36,761 nt of DNA from positions 1-36,761 of the IMG/VR virus record IMGVR_UViG_3300027852_000109; one strand, given 5' to 3'. Source of the stretch: a virus. A program made the position numbers and the translations under genes. Below the pieces are notes generated by a model. It searched no databases. It had not been told where the DNA came from and saw nothing but the letters and a program-made list of their open reading frames with translations. The stretch's first letter is position 1; each line of letters opens with the position of its first letter. Below are positions 19,957-30,000 of this stretch, piece after piece.

Positions 19957-21153
19957 ATGAATATTATAGAGAAGACTTGGAATTTTATCAGAAACAGAGA
20001 AGGTTCAACATTTTATGTGAGAGCCGGAAGTGGGAACGCTGACTGGAATGACATAGGTGACAAGCTAGTTGCCGGATATACTAATCCAATTTTATTACCC
20101 GCTATCCAGTTAATCGCTGATTATTTCTCGATGGCAAAATTTACTGATGGTGGAAAAGAAACTTCTCCGCTAATCGACCTACTTAATAAGCCGAATATTT
20201 ACCAGACCAGAGACGACTTCTTAAAGCAGTATATCTGGTACAAGTACTGTTCTGGATTCAACTACACTTACCCAGTGTATGCCGGAACTAATAATAAGAA
20301 CATCAATAGGGTTCAGAGTTTTCAGCACCTAGTTCCAAGCAAGATTTGGTTCGATGACAACTTTAAAACGCCTATTATCCAAACGAAAGGGGAAGGAGTT
20401 AATGTTCTAGGTCAACAAATCTTCTACGATAAGAACGAGCAGAACCTAAAGATTGCGATGAGTGAACTATTAACTTTCTACGACTTGGCAAACGGTCTTG
20501 AAAAGAATATGTTTACTGCTCCATCACGTTTGGATTCACTACAAATGCCACTTACGAACATTCACAAGTCATTTTCGGCTAAGAATATCGTACTTGACTC
20601 GAATGGTAAGGACATGATAACCAACAAAACTGTTGGAAATATCGCTAAGATGCCAATGAAAGAGAGCGAGAAAAAGGACATTGACAAGAAAATGTCAAGT
20701 GAATATGGTCTTGGTGGTGGTAGAAAACGAACAATTATCACAAATTCTGCCCTAGAATGGCAGTCTTTACACATAAAATTGAAGGAATTAGGCTTAGATG
20801 ACTCAGTTATTGCTGATGCAATGATAGTAATCAACGCTATTGGGATTCCACCAGAGTTATATTCGCTAAATGGATCAAGTTCGACATTTGAGAACCAATC
20901 CAAAGCAGTTATCCACTTCATCCAATCGAAAGTGCAAGGTGAATTAAATGATTTCTGTAATACGTACAATTTACAGTACGGAACGGATTTAAAAGCAGAT
21001 ATGACACATCTTCCTATGTTTAAGGAACTTGCAAAGTCAAAAGCACTTGCAGTTAAGTCACTTGCCGCAACTGGTAAGCAATTAGTTGACGCATTGATAT
21101 TCACACCGGCAGAAGCTAAGGCTATGTTTAACGAAATGAAAGACCAAATGTAA
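19957..21153 (+). CDS. Portal protein (HK97-like)
   Basis: A 398-residue portal, which forms the 12-subunit ring through which DNA passes. Recognised by position after the large terminase and by portal-like stretches: SPLIDLLNKPNIYQTRDDFL in the N-terminal clip/wing part, and GIPPELYSLNGSSSTFENQS followed by a helical crown-like part (KAVIHFIQSKVQGELNDFCN). The start codon is immediately after the terminase stop. The C-terminal end is helical and alanine-rich. Confidence 0.9.
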   Translation: MNIIEKTWNFIRNREGSTFYVRAGSGNADWNDIGDKLVAGYTNPILLPAIQLIADYFSMAKFTDGGKETSPLIDLLNKPNIYQTRDDFLKQYIWYKYCSGFNYTYPVYAGTNNKNINRVQSFQHLVPSKIWFDDNFKTPIIQTKGEGVNVLGQQIFYDKNEQNLKIAMSELLTFYDLANGLEKNMFTAPSRLDSLQMPLTNIHKSFSAKNIVLDSNGKDMITNKTVGNIAKMPMKESEKKDIDKKMSSEYGLGGGRKRTIITNSALEWQSLHIKLKELGLDDSVIADAMIVINAIGIPPELYSLNGSSSTFENQSKAVIHFIQSKVQGELNDFCNTYNLQYGTDLKADMTHLPMFKELAKSKALAVKSLAATGKQLVDALIFTPAEAKAMFNEMKDQM

Positions 21154-21275
21154 TGGAGAAAACAACAGAGAAATTAGAGAAAACTTTAGCAAAAAATCCT
21201 AGACTTCATATGTTTAAGGATATTCTGGAGAAGAAAATTGCAAAAGTGGGGAATAAAGAAGGAGTTATTAAATAA
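21153..21275 (+). CDS. Small basic protein, 40 residues, between portal and protease
   Basis: The ATG at 21153 overlaps the portal TAA as TAATG. The protein (MEKTTEKLEKTLAKNPRLHM and onward) is a charged helix with nine or more lysines. It ends 12 bases before the protease gene. Coupling to the portal suggests a head-assembly accessory protein such as a small scaffold or decoration factor, but nothing else supports this. Confidence 0.65.
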   Translation: MEKTTEKLEKTLAKNPRLHMFKDILEKKIAKVGNKEGVIK

Positions 21276-21287
21276 AATTGACATAAA

Positions 21288-22154
21288 ATGATTAAATGTG
21301 CCGTTCTTGGAAAGGATTTTTCCAGTAAAGAAGAGATGTATAAGGCTTTAAAAGACAATAAGTCTAAAATTATCTCGTTAAAAACATCAACAATCAAGAA
21401 TTCCGAAGGGATTTCATTCAAAACGATAAACGATGTTCAAAAGATTAAAGATAACTCCGGAGACGAGCAAAAGGGAGATCCTGGTAAGATTGACGGTGTT
21501 GAGTCTGGGTATATTTATCCAGTTATTAACTCCACCAATATTATGGATTCTCACAAGGATGTTCATTTTGACGGTATATGGGATAAGTCTATATCTGAGC
21601 AGAAGGGTAAAATCTTTTATGCAATTAATCACAAACTTGAGATAGGAAGTATTATTGCTTATCCAAAAGACGTAGAGGCATTTACGAGAACGTTAAAGTT
21701 CAGAGATTTAGGTAAAGATGTGGATGGGGAGACTCAGGCACTTATTTATAAAGTTAAGATGCAAGATTACGCTAATGAAGATGCTCGGAAGACAATAGAA
21801 GCGAAGTTACCGGCTCAGAATAGTGTGAGAATGCAGTATGTTAAGATAGAAATGGGGATTGATAGCGATAACCCTGACTACAAAGAAGAAAAGGCTTTCT
21901 ATGATAAGCACATAGCGAGTATCGTCAACAGAGAAGAAGTCTCTAAAGACGGTTATTTTTTCGGAGTAGCCGAAGCTAAGATTTACAAGGAGGGAAGTTT
22001 GGTTTTGTTCGGATCAAATAGCGTTACTCCAGTACTTCATGCCAGTGAGCCGGAGAAATCCACTCGCGAAAAGACTGACGCAGAATTGGAAGCCGAGAAA
22101 TCACTTCAAGAACAAAAAGAATTAAACGAATTTTTAAACTTATTAAATTTTTAA
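21288..22154 (+). CDS. Prohead protease (HK97/herpes-type)
   Basis: 288 residues between portal and capsid gene, the position of the prohead maturation protease. Candidate catalytic residues are H115 in FYAINHKLEIG and S179 in AQNSVRMQY, matching the His and Ser pair of the caudovirus prohead proteases. Residues 1-70 are a helical, possibly removable, N-terminal part and the last 40 residues are Glu- and Lys-rich, perhaps scaffold-like. The enzyme would cut the capsid protein N-terminus during maturation. Assignment combines position and motif. Confidence 0.78.
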   Translation: MIKCAVLGKDFSSKEEMYKALKDNKSKIISLKTSTIKNSEGISFKTINDVQKIKDNSGDEQKGDPGKIDGVESGYIYPVINSTNIMDSHKDVHFDGIWDKSISEQKGKIFYAINHKLEIGSIIAYPKDVEAFTRTLKFRDLGKDVDGETQALIYKVKMQDYANEDARKTIEAKLPAQNSVRMQYVKIEMGIDSDNPDYKEEKAFYDKHIASIVNREEVSKDGYFFGVAEAKIYKEGSLVLFGSNSVTPVLHASEPEKSTREKTDAELEAEKSLQEQKELNEFLNLLNF

Positions 22155-22164
22155 AACTGTAATT

Positions 22165-23376
22165 ATGACAGAAGCTGAAAAAAAAGCGAAAGCTATTAAT
22201 GATTCAATTGACGCTATGAAAAGTCAATTGGAAGGAGTTGCGACTCAAGAGGGTCTTGCAACTGCTATCAAAGATGCCTTTGGTGGGGTTGACCTTGCTG
22301 AGGTAGTAAAGAACGTTGCTGACGTTCAAGAATTAAACAATGACTTAGGTGCTGAACTTAAAGCGTTGAAAACTGCTAACGAAGAGCAAAAAGGTGACTC
22401 TTTCGAAGGTGTAATCAAAGGAAACTTTGAAAAAATCGTTGACGCAACGATTAAGGATGAAGTGAAGCACGAATTTACAATCGCTAAGAATGTACTTACG
22501 ACTGCCGTAACTTCTACAATCACTGCAAGAGATAACGCATTGTCTCCATTGGCATTCCGTAATCTTAAAATGAGAGATTTATGGAGAGCCGTAACTCTTG
22601 GAAAAGATAATGCCGGAACTGTTTCTTACATCGACTGGGATGTAGCTACAACTACAAGAGCTGCGTCTATGTTGGCTGAAGGTGATACCTTCCCAATATC
22701 TGATGCTGCTTGGGAAGAGTTCTCAATCAAATTGAAGAAAATTGGTGATACTATTCCAGTATCTGAGGAATTCACTGTAGACCAAGCACGTTTCAATGGT
22801 GAGTTACAAGCATTCTTATCTGATAACGTTAGTATCGTAGAAGATACTCAATTGTTAACTGGTGACGGAACTGGTAACAACTTAATCGGATTATTGACTA
22901 CTGCTCCAGTAATGGGTGTTGTATCAAGAGGTATTGTTGACGCAAGTGTATATGACTTGATTCCAATCATGAGAGAACTTATCGTAAAAGGTAAAGGTTC
23001 TAAATATCGTCCAAACTTTGTGATGATGAACTTGACTGAAATCAACAAATACAAGTTGAAGAAAGATGCCAATAACAACTACATCATGCCACCTTTCGTG
23101 AGTGCTGATGGTAATGTTATCGATGGTATTCCAGTTATCGAGAATAACGGAATGGCTGATGACACTCTTGTTATGGGAGATTCAAGATACGGTAGAATCT
23201 ATGACGGTGCGGAAGGTTACACTATCCAAATCGGTTACAAAGATGCTCAATTCGTACAAGACTTGAAAACTCTTAAAGCTAGAAAAAGACTTGCTCTTTT
23301 AATCAAGAACAGTGAGGCTGAGGCTTACTTACAAGTAACTTCTATCTCTACTGCTCTTACTAACTTAGCATTATAA
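22165..23376 (+). CDS. Major capsid protein (HK97 fold)
   Basis: 403 residues. The first ~115 residues are charged helices (AEKKAKAINDSIDAMKSQLE and on), the scaffold-like delta domain of HK97-type capsid proteins, probably removed by the protease. The rest has the HK97 capsid order: N-arm and E-loop region (LRNLKMRDLWRAVTLGKDNA, GDTIPVSEEFTVD), P-domain spine (VEDTQLLTGDGTGNNLIGLL) and A-domain (IPVIENNGMADDTLVMGDSR). Codon use is strict and AT-rich with few rare codons, as expected for the most abundant protein. Confidence 0.92.
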   Translation: MTEAEKKAKAINDSIDAMKSQLEGVATQEGLATAIKDAFGGVDLAEVVKNVADVQELNNDLGAELKALKTANEEQKGDSFEGVIKGNFEKIVDATIKDEVKHEFTIAKNVLTTAVTSTITARDNALSPLAFRNLKMRDLWRAVTLGKDNAGTVSYIDWDVATTTRAASMLAEGDTFPISDAAWEEFSIKLKKIGDTIPVSEEFTVDQARFNGELQAFLSDNVSIVEDTQLLTGDGTGNNLIGLLTTAPVMGVVSRGIVDASVYDLIPIMRELIVKGKGSKYRPNFVMMNLTEINKYKLKKDANNNYIMPPFVSADGNVIDGIPVIENNGMADDTLVMGDSRYGRIYDGAEGYTIQIGYKDAQFVQDLKTLKARKRLALLIKNSEAEAYLQVTSISTALTNLAL

Positions 23377-23379
23377 TAA

Positions 23380-23688
23380 ATGGCTAAGGTTAAGTTCTTA
23401 AAAACCTTTGCTCAAAACAAGGTAGGTTCAATCACAGAGTTCGACAAGGAACTCTGTGATAAACTTATCAAGAGAGGGGTAGCCGTTGCGCCATCGAAGT
23501 CAGACTTAGCAGAAGCTAAGAAAGTTGCCGATGCAAGAGAGAAGGAAGCACTTGCTCATATCAAAGCAGATAAAGAGCAAAAGGCTGAACTCAAGAAGTT
23601 ACACAAGCCAATTAGTATTATAGCAAACAGAAAAGCTATAAAACTGGCTCGTGAGGAAGCTAAGAAAAAAGCTAAAAAGAAAAAGTAA
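23380..23688 (+). CDS. Small lysine-rich virion-associated protein
   Basis: 102 residues. The N-terminal part (KVKFLKTFAQNKVGSITEFD, then KELCDKLIKRGVAVAP) resembles a small domain I also see in the 46-residue protein at 24874, suggesting a common fold used in head-tail proteins. The C-terminus is a long Lys/Ala helix ending KKKAKKKK. It follows the capsid gene by 3 bases. Likely a head accessory or head-tail joining protein; function not proven. Confidence 0.68.
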   Translation: MAKVKFLKTFAQNKVGSITEFDKELCDKLIKRGVAVAPSKSDLAEAKKVADAREKEALAHIKADKEQKAELKKLHKPISIIANRKAIKLAREEAKKKAKKKK

Positions 23689-23712
23689 TTTTAACAAACA
23701 CAGTCGTAAATC

Positions 23713-24387
23713 ATGCTTATAGACAATTCATATTTCAAAGGGGAACTTAAAGTTCCAAACTCGCAGTCATCATTAGCACCTCTGTCAGACAGAACTGGTA
23801 ATGTTCAAAAGATTGAAGAGTACATCCAACGGTATGAGCGTCAGGTATTGATTTACGCACTTGGTTTGACAAATTACAACGATCTTATTTCTTACATAGA
23901 CCCAATCACTGGAGACTGGATTGACGAAGGAGCAACGCCACAAAAATGGCTTGACTATGTTGACGGAACAGAATACCAGATTGATGGTGTCGATTTTGAG
24001 TGGAAAGGTATCCGCTTTGTTGAGGGAAACCAAAACTATAGCTTGATTGCTTATTATGTATTCGCTAAATTCTTGCCAGACATTTCTACTTCTTTCGGTT
24101 CTGCCGGAATTCAGAAGGAGAATACTAAATCAGCCAGAGGATACTCAAGTATCCCAAAGAGTGTTGATGCATGGAATGGATTTATAAAGTTGTATCAGGG
24201 TGATGAAATTGAAGGAACTGAAGGAGCAAAACTTTGGAGTTCCAGAGGTCTTGTAGGTCTTGACTACTACCAACGCGACCTTGTAGAAGGTGATGTTGAT
24301 ATGTACAAGTATCTTCAAGATAATGCCTCAGAATATCCGGGTGTTACAACTCAATTATTTGGTCACGTAAACAGTTTTGGAATATGA
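23713..24387 (+). CDS. Head-tail connector protein (putative)
   Basis: 224 residues, placed after the capsid block and before the tail genes, where siphoviruses keep gp6-like adaptors. The first half is helical (QKIEEYIQRYERQVLIYALG), followed by a long loop and YYVFAKFLPDISTSF, a pattern I link with Bacteroidota phage connector proteins. It ends with a 4-base overlap (ATGA type) with the next gene at 24384. No catalytic motif. Confidence 0.65.
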   Translation: MLIDNSYFKGELKVPNSQSSLAPLSDRTGNVQKIEEYIQRYERQVLIYALGLTNYNDLISYIDPITGDWIDEGATPQKWLDYVDGTEYQIDGVDFEWKGIRFVEGNQNYSLIAYYVFAKFLPDISTSFGSAGIQKENTKSARGYSSIPKSVDAWNGFIKLYQGDEIEGTEGAKLWSSRGLVGLDYYQRDLVEGDVDMYKYLQDNASEYPGVTTQLFGHVNSFGI

Positions 24388-24881
24388 TAATTGTAGAAGA
24401 TAGATTAAGAGAGATCCTGGCTTCACTTCCAGTAATACAAATCGATGGTGTGGATTTTCCTCATAGATTTGATTTCGGAAGTTCAGAAGACTTGAATATC
24501 TTAATTAAACAAGAGGAAAGGTTGTATCCATTGATATGGCTTGAGACTGGATTTGAAGAGACTCACAATCTCTCAAAGAACGAGGTTTCTGTCTCGCTAT
24601 CTTTAAAAATTGCAACATCTAGTCCGGACAATGCGTTATTAAACCAAGAAAGACTGAATTACACATTTAAAGAGGTGATTTTCCCTACTTTAGATAATGT
24701 AAGAAAGACATTCGAGAGAAGCAACGTTGTTCAGTTACAAGATACCGATTGGGATATCACAAAGTTCTACAACTACGGTTCTGGAACAAAGACTGAAACT
24801 ACCCATTTTTGGGATGCCGTTAAATTCGATGTTGACCTGACTATTAATAACGACTGTATAAAACCATTCAATTATGGCTAA
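24384..24881 (+). CDS. Tail-completion/tail-terminator-like protein (putative)
   Basis: 165 residues with alternating beta strands (NEVSVSLSLKIATSS, FWDAVKFDVDLTIN) and a helical start. Position between the connector and the major tail protein is where the head closure and tail terminator genes are found. It overlaps the next small gene by 8 bases. Assignment rests on order, not on a recognised motif. Confidence 0.6.
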   Translation: MIIVEDRLREILASLPVIQIDGVDFPHRFDFGSSEDLNILIKQEERLYPLIWLETGFEETHNLSKNEVSVSLSLKIATSSPDNALLNQERLNYTFKEVIFPTLDNVRKTFERSNVVQLQDTDWDITKFYNYGSGTKTETTHFWDAVKFDVDLTINNDCIKPFNYG

Positions 24882-25014
24882 GAAGAGTAAGAAGAAGTAT
24901 TATAAAGTAGTGAAGCCTTTCACTTATAAAGGCAAGTTCCATGAGGTAGGTACAAAAATCTATCTTGATGAAAAAAATAAAGAGGTATTAATAAATATAA
25001 ATTTAATTAAATGA
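24874..25014 (+). CDS. Small basic protein, 46 residues
   Basis: ATG at 24874, TGA at 25012-25014 overlapping the ATG of the major tail protein gene (ATGA). The sequence (MAKKSKKKYYKVVKPFTYKG and onward) has the same K-P-F-x-Y-K-G-K-F-H-E-V-G-T-K layout as the N-terminus of the protein at 23380, a small beta fold. It could be a minor head-tail joining protein. Both overlaps support translation. Confidence 0.68.
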   Translation: MAKKSKKKYYKVVKPFTYKGKFHEVGTKIYLDEKNKEVLININLIK

Positions 25015-25934
25015 GTATAGAAACTATTATGGGCGTTAGCTCTAAGTGTAGTGATGCTGCGATTGCCGGAGTTGGTTCTTACGGATGTCCTTTTAAATTT
25101 CAGTTACCTGACGGAATAATCCTTGTAAGAAAAGGATACTTCGTACCGGCTGCTGACGATTTCAATAAGGAGTATCTACAAGATTTAATCCAATCAGGTA
25201 TTGCAATTCCATTGCTAGATTCATTCGCATTCGAGCCAATCAATGAGGATGACGTGAAAGAAACATCAGTTACTGGTGTAAATGCTTTAGTAAGAAAAGG
25301 TTTGACTGAGTTGAACTTCACTTACAAGAAAGGTATCGAGTATGAAAAGGCTCTTGAAAAGTTACAATCTTTTGGTGCGTTTGACGTATGGGTTGTTGAC
25401 AAGTCTGGTAATTTCTTAGGTATTGAGAAGTCTGACGGATTTGGTGGTTTTACTGCCGGTCTAGTTCTTCCAAAATCAAGAATGTGGAATAACGGTTCTG
25501 AGTCAGAAGGAAAAGAATTAGAAGTTCAGTTAACTCAGCCTGGAGAGGTTGTTAACATGACTTGGATTGAAGCTAGTGCTTTAGACTTTTTCGCTCCAAC
25601 TGAAATCGATGGCGTTAACGCTACGAAAATGTCATATGCTGACTCAAGTGGAGCAGTTCCTCCAAGTTCTGGTTCTGAGGTGAAAGTAAGAGTTCTTGCT
25701 AGTGATGGTGTTACACCAATCATTGGATTAGCTGCTACTGACTTCATGATTAGCATTGATGGATTGGATATCGCTACTACTTCTACGGAAGATGGTGACG
25801 GTTACTACACTGTATCTGGAACAATTGTTGCCGGTGAGGTTAAGACAAGAATACACGATAGTGTAAATAGCTACGATTCTGCAAGTGTTTCTGGATTACT
25901 TTTTGGTGGTTCAGTTACTGCAACTGTAGTATAA
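25011..25934 (+). CDS. Major tail protein with C-terminal Ig-like domain
   Basis: 307 residues. Residues 1-200 form the tail tube domain (SYGCPFKFQLPDGIILVRKG and later LVLPKSRMWNNGSE). A linker DSSGAVPPSSGS (211-222) leads to a last domain of about 85 residues (EVKVRVLASDGVTPIIGLAA and the closing SVSGLLFGGSVTATVV) with Ig-like beta strands, common as a surface decoration on siphovirus tails. It is followed by a strong terminator, fitting its high dosage. Position and size fit the tube protein. Confidence 0.8.
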   Translation: MSIETIMGVSSKCSDAAIAGVGSYGCPFKFQLPDGIILVRKGYFVPAADDFNKEYLQDLIQSGIAIPLLDSFAFEPINEDDVKETSVTGVNALVRKGLTELNFTYKKGIEYEKALEKLQSFGAFDVWVVDKSGNFLGIEKSDGFGGFTAGLVLPKSRMWNNGSESEGKELEVQLTQPGEVVNMTWIEASALDFFAPTEIDGVNATKMSYADSSGAVPPSSGSEVKVRVLASDGVTPIIGLAATDFMISIDGLDIATTSTEDGDGYYTVSGTIVAGEVKTRIHDSVNSYDSASVSGLLFGGSVTATVV

Positions 25935-25940
25935 TATTAG

Positions 25941-25972
25941 GGATTCTCGGTTCGCGAATCGAGAATCCTTTT
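25941..25972 (+). terminator. Strong intrinsic terminator after the major tail gene
   Basis: GGATTCTCG (25941-25949) pairs perfectly with CGAGAATCC (25960-25968); the inner GTTCGCGAAT can add more pairs, and TTTT follows. It ends most messages after the structural proteins needed in many copies and lowers expression of the tape measure and tail tip genes. Confidence 0.88.
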
Positions 25973-26006
25973 AAGGTTGTTTGTTTGTTTTTGATTGTTG
26001 TTTGTT

Positions 26007-26465
26007 ATGCCGACTGTAAGTGACTTCTTGGAAAATGTGAAGAAGATTGATGTGAAGTCGCTTATTGAGGTATGTGTAGCAGAGAACGAAGTTAAAATCA
26101 TTAACTTAAACAGAGAAGACCAAATTTTTGATGAAGGGATTGACTCTAACGGTCAATCCTTTTTCAATTATGCACCAATGACTCAGAACTTCTATGATGA
26201 AAAACCACCTACGGATCATAAAGGGGAAAATAAAGGTGAGAACAGAAGATTCAATATGTTCTGGAGTGGAGACTCTTATTACTCATTTTATGCCTATGTA
26301 AAAGGCAACAAACTCTACATAACAACAAGTCGAAGAGGACGCAAACTATTGATGATGCATGGCGGAAAAGAGATTTTCGGATTAACAAACCGTAACTCTG
26401 AGATTGCGAACTGGGAGATTATAGCACCATGTTTCAATGAAAAAGTTAGAAAACAACTACTATAG
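26007..26465 (+). CDS. Hypothetical tail-region protein (chaperone position, first gene)
   Basis: 152 residues from the ATG at 26007 (MPTVSDFLEN); an in-frame ATG at 25995 adds four residues but the second fits the leader better. Acidic N-terminal helix, then an aromatic-rich beta region (FNMFWSGDSYYSFYAYVKGN). It lies just before the next gene, with a 29-base overlap, in the place of the tail assembly chaperones. No further motif. Confidence 0.62.
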   Translation: MPTVSDFLENVKKIDVKSLIEVCVAENEVKIINLNREDQIFDEGIDSNGQSFFNYAPMTQNFYDEKPPTDHKGENKGENRRFNMFWSGDSYYSFYAYVKGNKLYITTSRRGRKLLMMHGGKEIFGLTNRNSEIANWEIIAPCFNEKVRKQLL

Positions 26466-27066
26466 GTCTGGAAGCACACTTCCAATCTACAACTTCTACG
26501 AATTATTAAATACATCAGATTTACGTTGGCTACTCAAAGATTTTGAGGAAGGTGACGATATTACCTTGTCTGAGATCCAGGAGGCTCAATTCAAAGAAGT
26601 CTGGGAAAACATATACGAAAAATACACTGAGGACTTATCTGAGGGTAAAGGTGGTAAGGATTACATGATTCTAGCTGAAATAAGCACACTGGAGACTGAA
26701 TTATACATTGTTGGCACTCTTATGTCAGTTTATCTTAAAAGTCCGTCAGAAGCCGTTAAAAAGCAAATAGAGAAGTGGAGATACTACCCTGATGATTCAG
26801 AGAAGACTCTTAAGAAGATGGATTCAGTGAAATTCAGAATATCTATCATCAAGAGTAAGAACAAAGAACTGTTCACAAAACAAGAAGAAACTCAGGAGAA
26901 AATTGAATATGACCTCTATAAAGACGTTGTACTATTGGAACAGTCGTTTGGTGAAGGGAAAACTATAGATGTCAGGAAAACTGTTCTCTCTAAATGGGTA
27001 GTATACTGTAAGACTGCTCAAGAGAAAGTTAAAAAATTAAAAAAGAAAACTAAAAATGGCAGATAA
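26437..27066 (+). CDS. Hypothetical tail-region protein (chaperone position, second gene)
   Basis: 209 residues, helical (LSEIQEAQFKEVWENIYEKY, then EVALLEQSFGEG-like) with a Lys-rich C-terminal tail. It ends 11 bases inside the tape measure gene. Siphoviruses keep two chaperone genes, often joined by frameshift, exactly here. The reading frame relation (frame of gene 1 to gene 2 is +1) does not suit the usual -1 slip, and no convincing slippery site was seen. Function inferred from place. Confidence 0.6.
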   Translation: MKKLENNYYRSGSTLPIYNFYELLNTSDLRWLLKDFEEGDDITLSEIQEAQFKEVWENIYEKYTEDLSEGKGGKDYMILAEISTLETELYIVGTLMSVYLKSPSEAVKKQIEKWRYYPDDSEKTLKKMDSVKFRISIIKSKNKELFTKQEETQEKIEYDLYKDVVLLEQSFGEGKTIDVRKTVLSKWVVYCKTAQEKVKKLKKKTKNGR

Positions 27067-30000
27067 AGGTGCGATAGATTTAGTTGTTTCGGAAGCTGCG
27101 TTTAAGCAACTGGACGAACTAAAGAAGGATTTGAAGCAGATTGAGAAAGAGATTGTCAGTTTGTCTGAGAAAGGTTTGATTGGCAAGGATGCATTCAAGG
27201 GTGCAAACAAATCTTCTGAACTCAAGAAAGCATTGAAGGAGCAACGCGATGTAATCGCCTCTCTTGAAAAGGCTTACAAGGAAATGGAGAAGAAGCAGAG
27301 AGCCTTTATTGCTGAGGCTGAACGCGAAGCCAAAGCCATTACCAAAGGAAACAAGGAAAGAGTAAAAGAGGCTGACTTAATTGAGAGAAACAAAAAGGCA
27401 CTTGCTAAACAAAAAGCAGAAGTGCTTGGAAGTGTAAAATCAAAAGGTCAGTTAAGAAGAGAGACTACAAAGTTAAATAAGGAAAGAGTTAAGGAAGCTG
27501 ACCGTATTTGGAAGAATAAGAAGGCTCTGGACGCTCAGAGAAAGTCAGCACTAAACGCTGCAAAGGCTCAGTCTGGACTTACCAAAAGAATCGGTTCGTT
27601 CTTCAAGACTTTGGTTGCTTTTGACTTGGCGAGACGTGGTGTGCAATTATTCTACGATGCTATCCGTAATGGATTCCAAGCATTGAAAGATTTGGAGTCT
27701 ATCTCACTTCAATTCCAGTACTTGGTTCAAGATACAAGAGAAGCCGCTATCACGCAAGGATTTTTAGCAAACGTATCTGAGGAACTGGGTGTGAATCTTG
27801 TTGACCTTTCTAAATCATATTTAGCATTCCGTAAGTCAGCCGAATTGGCGAATTTAAGTGCTGAGGATTCTAGGATTGTATTTGAGGAAGTAACTAAAGC
27901 CGCATCTTTACTTGGTAAATCTGATGCTGAAATTAGAAACGTGCAAGTCGCTCTTGAACAAATGTTATCGAAAGGAACAGTACAAGCGGAAGAATTAAAG
28001 AAGCAGTTAGGTAACGTACTTCCAGGATCATTCGAGATTATGGCAAAGGCGGTTGACAAACTGAACCCTGATTTGGATGTGACAAATGCTGAATTCAATA
28101 AAATGTTGAAAGCCGGTAAGATTATAGCTGCTGACGTTCTTCCAGAATTCTCTAAGCAATTGACTAAGGCATACGGTGTTGAGAATGTAGATAGAATTGA
28201 AACAATGTCAACTGCAACAATCAGATTGGATAACGCATTCGTTAGCTTGGTTGACAATATGAATAAAGGTGTATCCGGATTTGCTTTGGGTATCACTACG
28301 GTTATTAATTCCATGACTCAAATCATTAATGGATTAGGTCTTGCATTTCTTGACCTTGACCAGATAATTGAGGATAGAGCAACAAAAGGATATGCAGAAG
28401 GTGTGCAATCAGGAATTGATGGTATTGCTGAACTTACTGAGGAATACGGAAGTCTTCAAGCGGTAATAGACTCTGATATATTTAGATGGAACATTGCTGA
28501 AGAGCAAAAGAGAATCGAGAGATTGTCTACGGCACTTGAGGAAAACAAAAAGGAGATTTCTGAACTGTCTTGGTGGACTAAAAACTTCTCTTCTACGCAA
28601 GGTGAGTTGGAAGCTACTCAGGTTCAATTGAACAAAGCCATTGCTTTCTCTACTGGTGTAATTGACGAGTACACTAATGCGTGGGAAGGAGCAAACAAAG
28701 AAACTGACAAAGCTACTGAGGAAGAAGGGAATGTACACAAGTTTCTTGAGGGTACTGTAGGTTGGTTGAAGGAAGTAATTAAATTCAATAATGAGAAGAT
28801 TCAGAATTCTGACAATAGAGAAGTTATTGCCGGTATACAAGAAGAGAACAAAATTCTTGAACAACAAATTGGATTATTGCTTGAAGGATCAAGAGTCGCC
28901 AAACAATACTTGAATGCTAGGTCTGTAGGAATAGTTACAGAACTTGCCACTGGAGAGAAAGCGTACTTAGATGTTGTTAAGGATAATACTGAGGCACTTA
29001 AGAAAAGACAAGAGGCTAGTCAGGATGTTACTGTAATTGAGAATACTCAGAAGCAAATCCAGTTGTTTGGTCAACTCGGAACTGCATTGCAGAATAATGA
29101 CTTCTCAAGTTTTGCTACTGCATCTGCGAAATCTCTTCAAGAGTTTTACGATTCAATTGCTGATACAAATCCTGAGTTAGCTATTTATATTCAGTTACTT
29201 ATCGATGCCGAAAAGGCTCAGAAAGACCTGAATGATGCTAATGCAAATAACGAGGCTAATCTTGATGCCGCTGCATCTAAGACAATTGAAAAGTTGCAAA
29301 TTTTGGGTATGGCACTTGATGAATTGACTGCCATTGGTTCTGGATTATTTGATAGACGTATCCAAGAATTAGAGACTGAAATGGATAAGAGGCAAGAGGC
29401 TTATGATTCTCAAAGAGCATTGATTGAGGCAGAAGTTGGTGACGAGGAAGCAAAGCAAGAAAGACTTCGCCAATTAGATAAGCAAAAGGAGATTGATGAC
29501 AAGAAGATACAGAAGAGGATTGCTAAGGAGAAGACCAAACAAGCGCAGTTAGATAAAGCTAATGCATTGATACAGATAGCGATAAACACTGCCGTATGGG
29601 CAACTGCCGTTGGTAGAGATTCTGGTCTTGGTGGATTTGTTACTGTACCAATTGTTCTTGGAATAGGAGCGTTACAAGCTGCAGCCGTTTTGGCTCAACC
29701 AATTCCTAAATTCAAGGATGGTCACTTAGCCGGAACTCATGAAGGACTTGCCCTTGTAAATGATGGTGGAAGACCTGAGGTTATTGAGAGAAAAGATGGT
29801 TCTCTGGAAATGTCATCAATGGCAAACCAGTTAATTAATATGAATAAAGGTGATAAGGTTCACAAGAGTTTTAGTAGCTTTGCAAATCAGAATCCAGATA
29901 TAGGACTTGACCAAGTTGAAGGTGCTAAAAATCTAGTTACTGTTAAAATGAATCAGCAAATGATTCAAGGAATGAAGCAGAATAAGATTGCCAACGATTC

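Noticed and set aside
20562-21104. 180-codon minus-strand frame inside the portal gene
   Set aside because: Antisense shadow of a clear portal gene, with composition typical of reversed coding sequence (Ser- and Leu-rich) and no leader.
26437-26465. Programmed frameshift between the two genes in the tail chaperone position
   Set aside because: The second frame needs a +1 shift while the usual event is -1, no convincing slippery heptamer was seen, and the second gene has its own ATG.
27727-28314. 195-codon minus-strand frame inside the tape measure gene
   Set aside because: Antisense shadow of a strong helical coding sequence.
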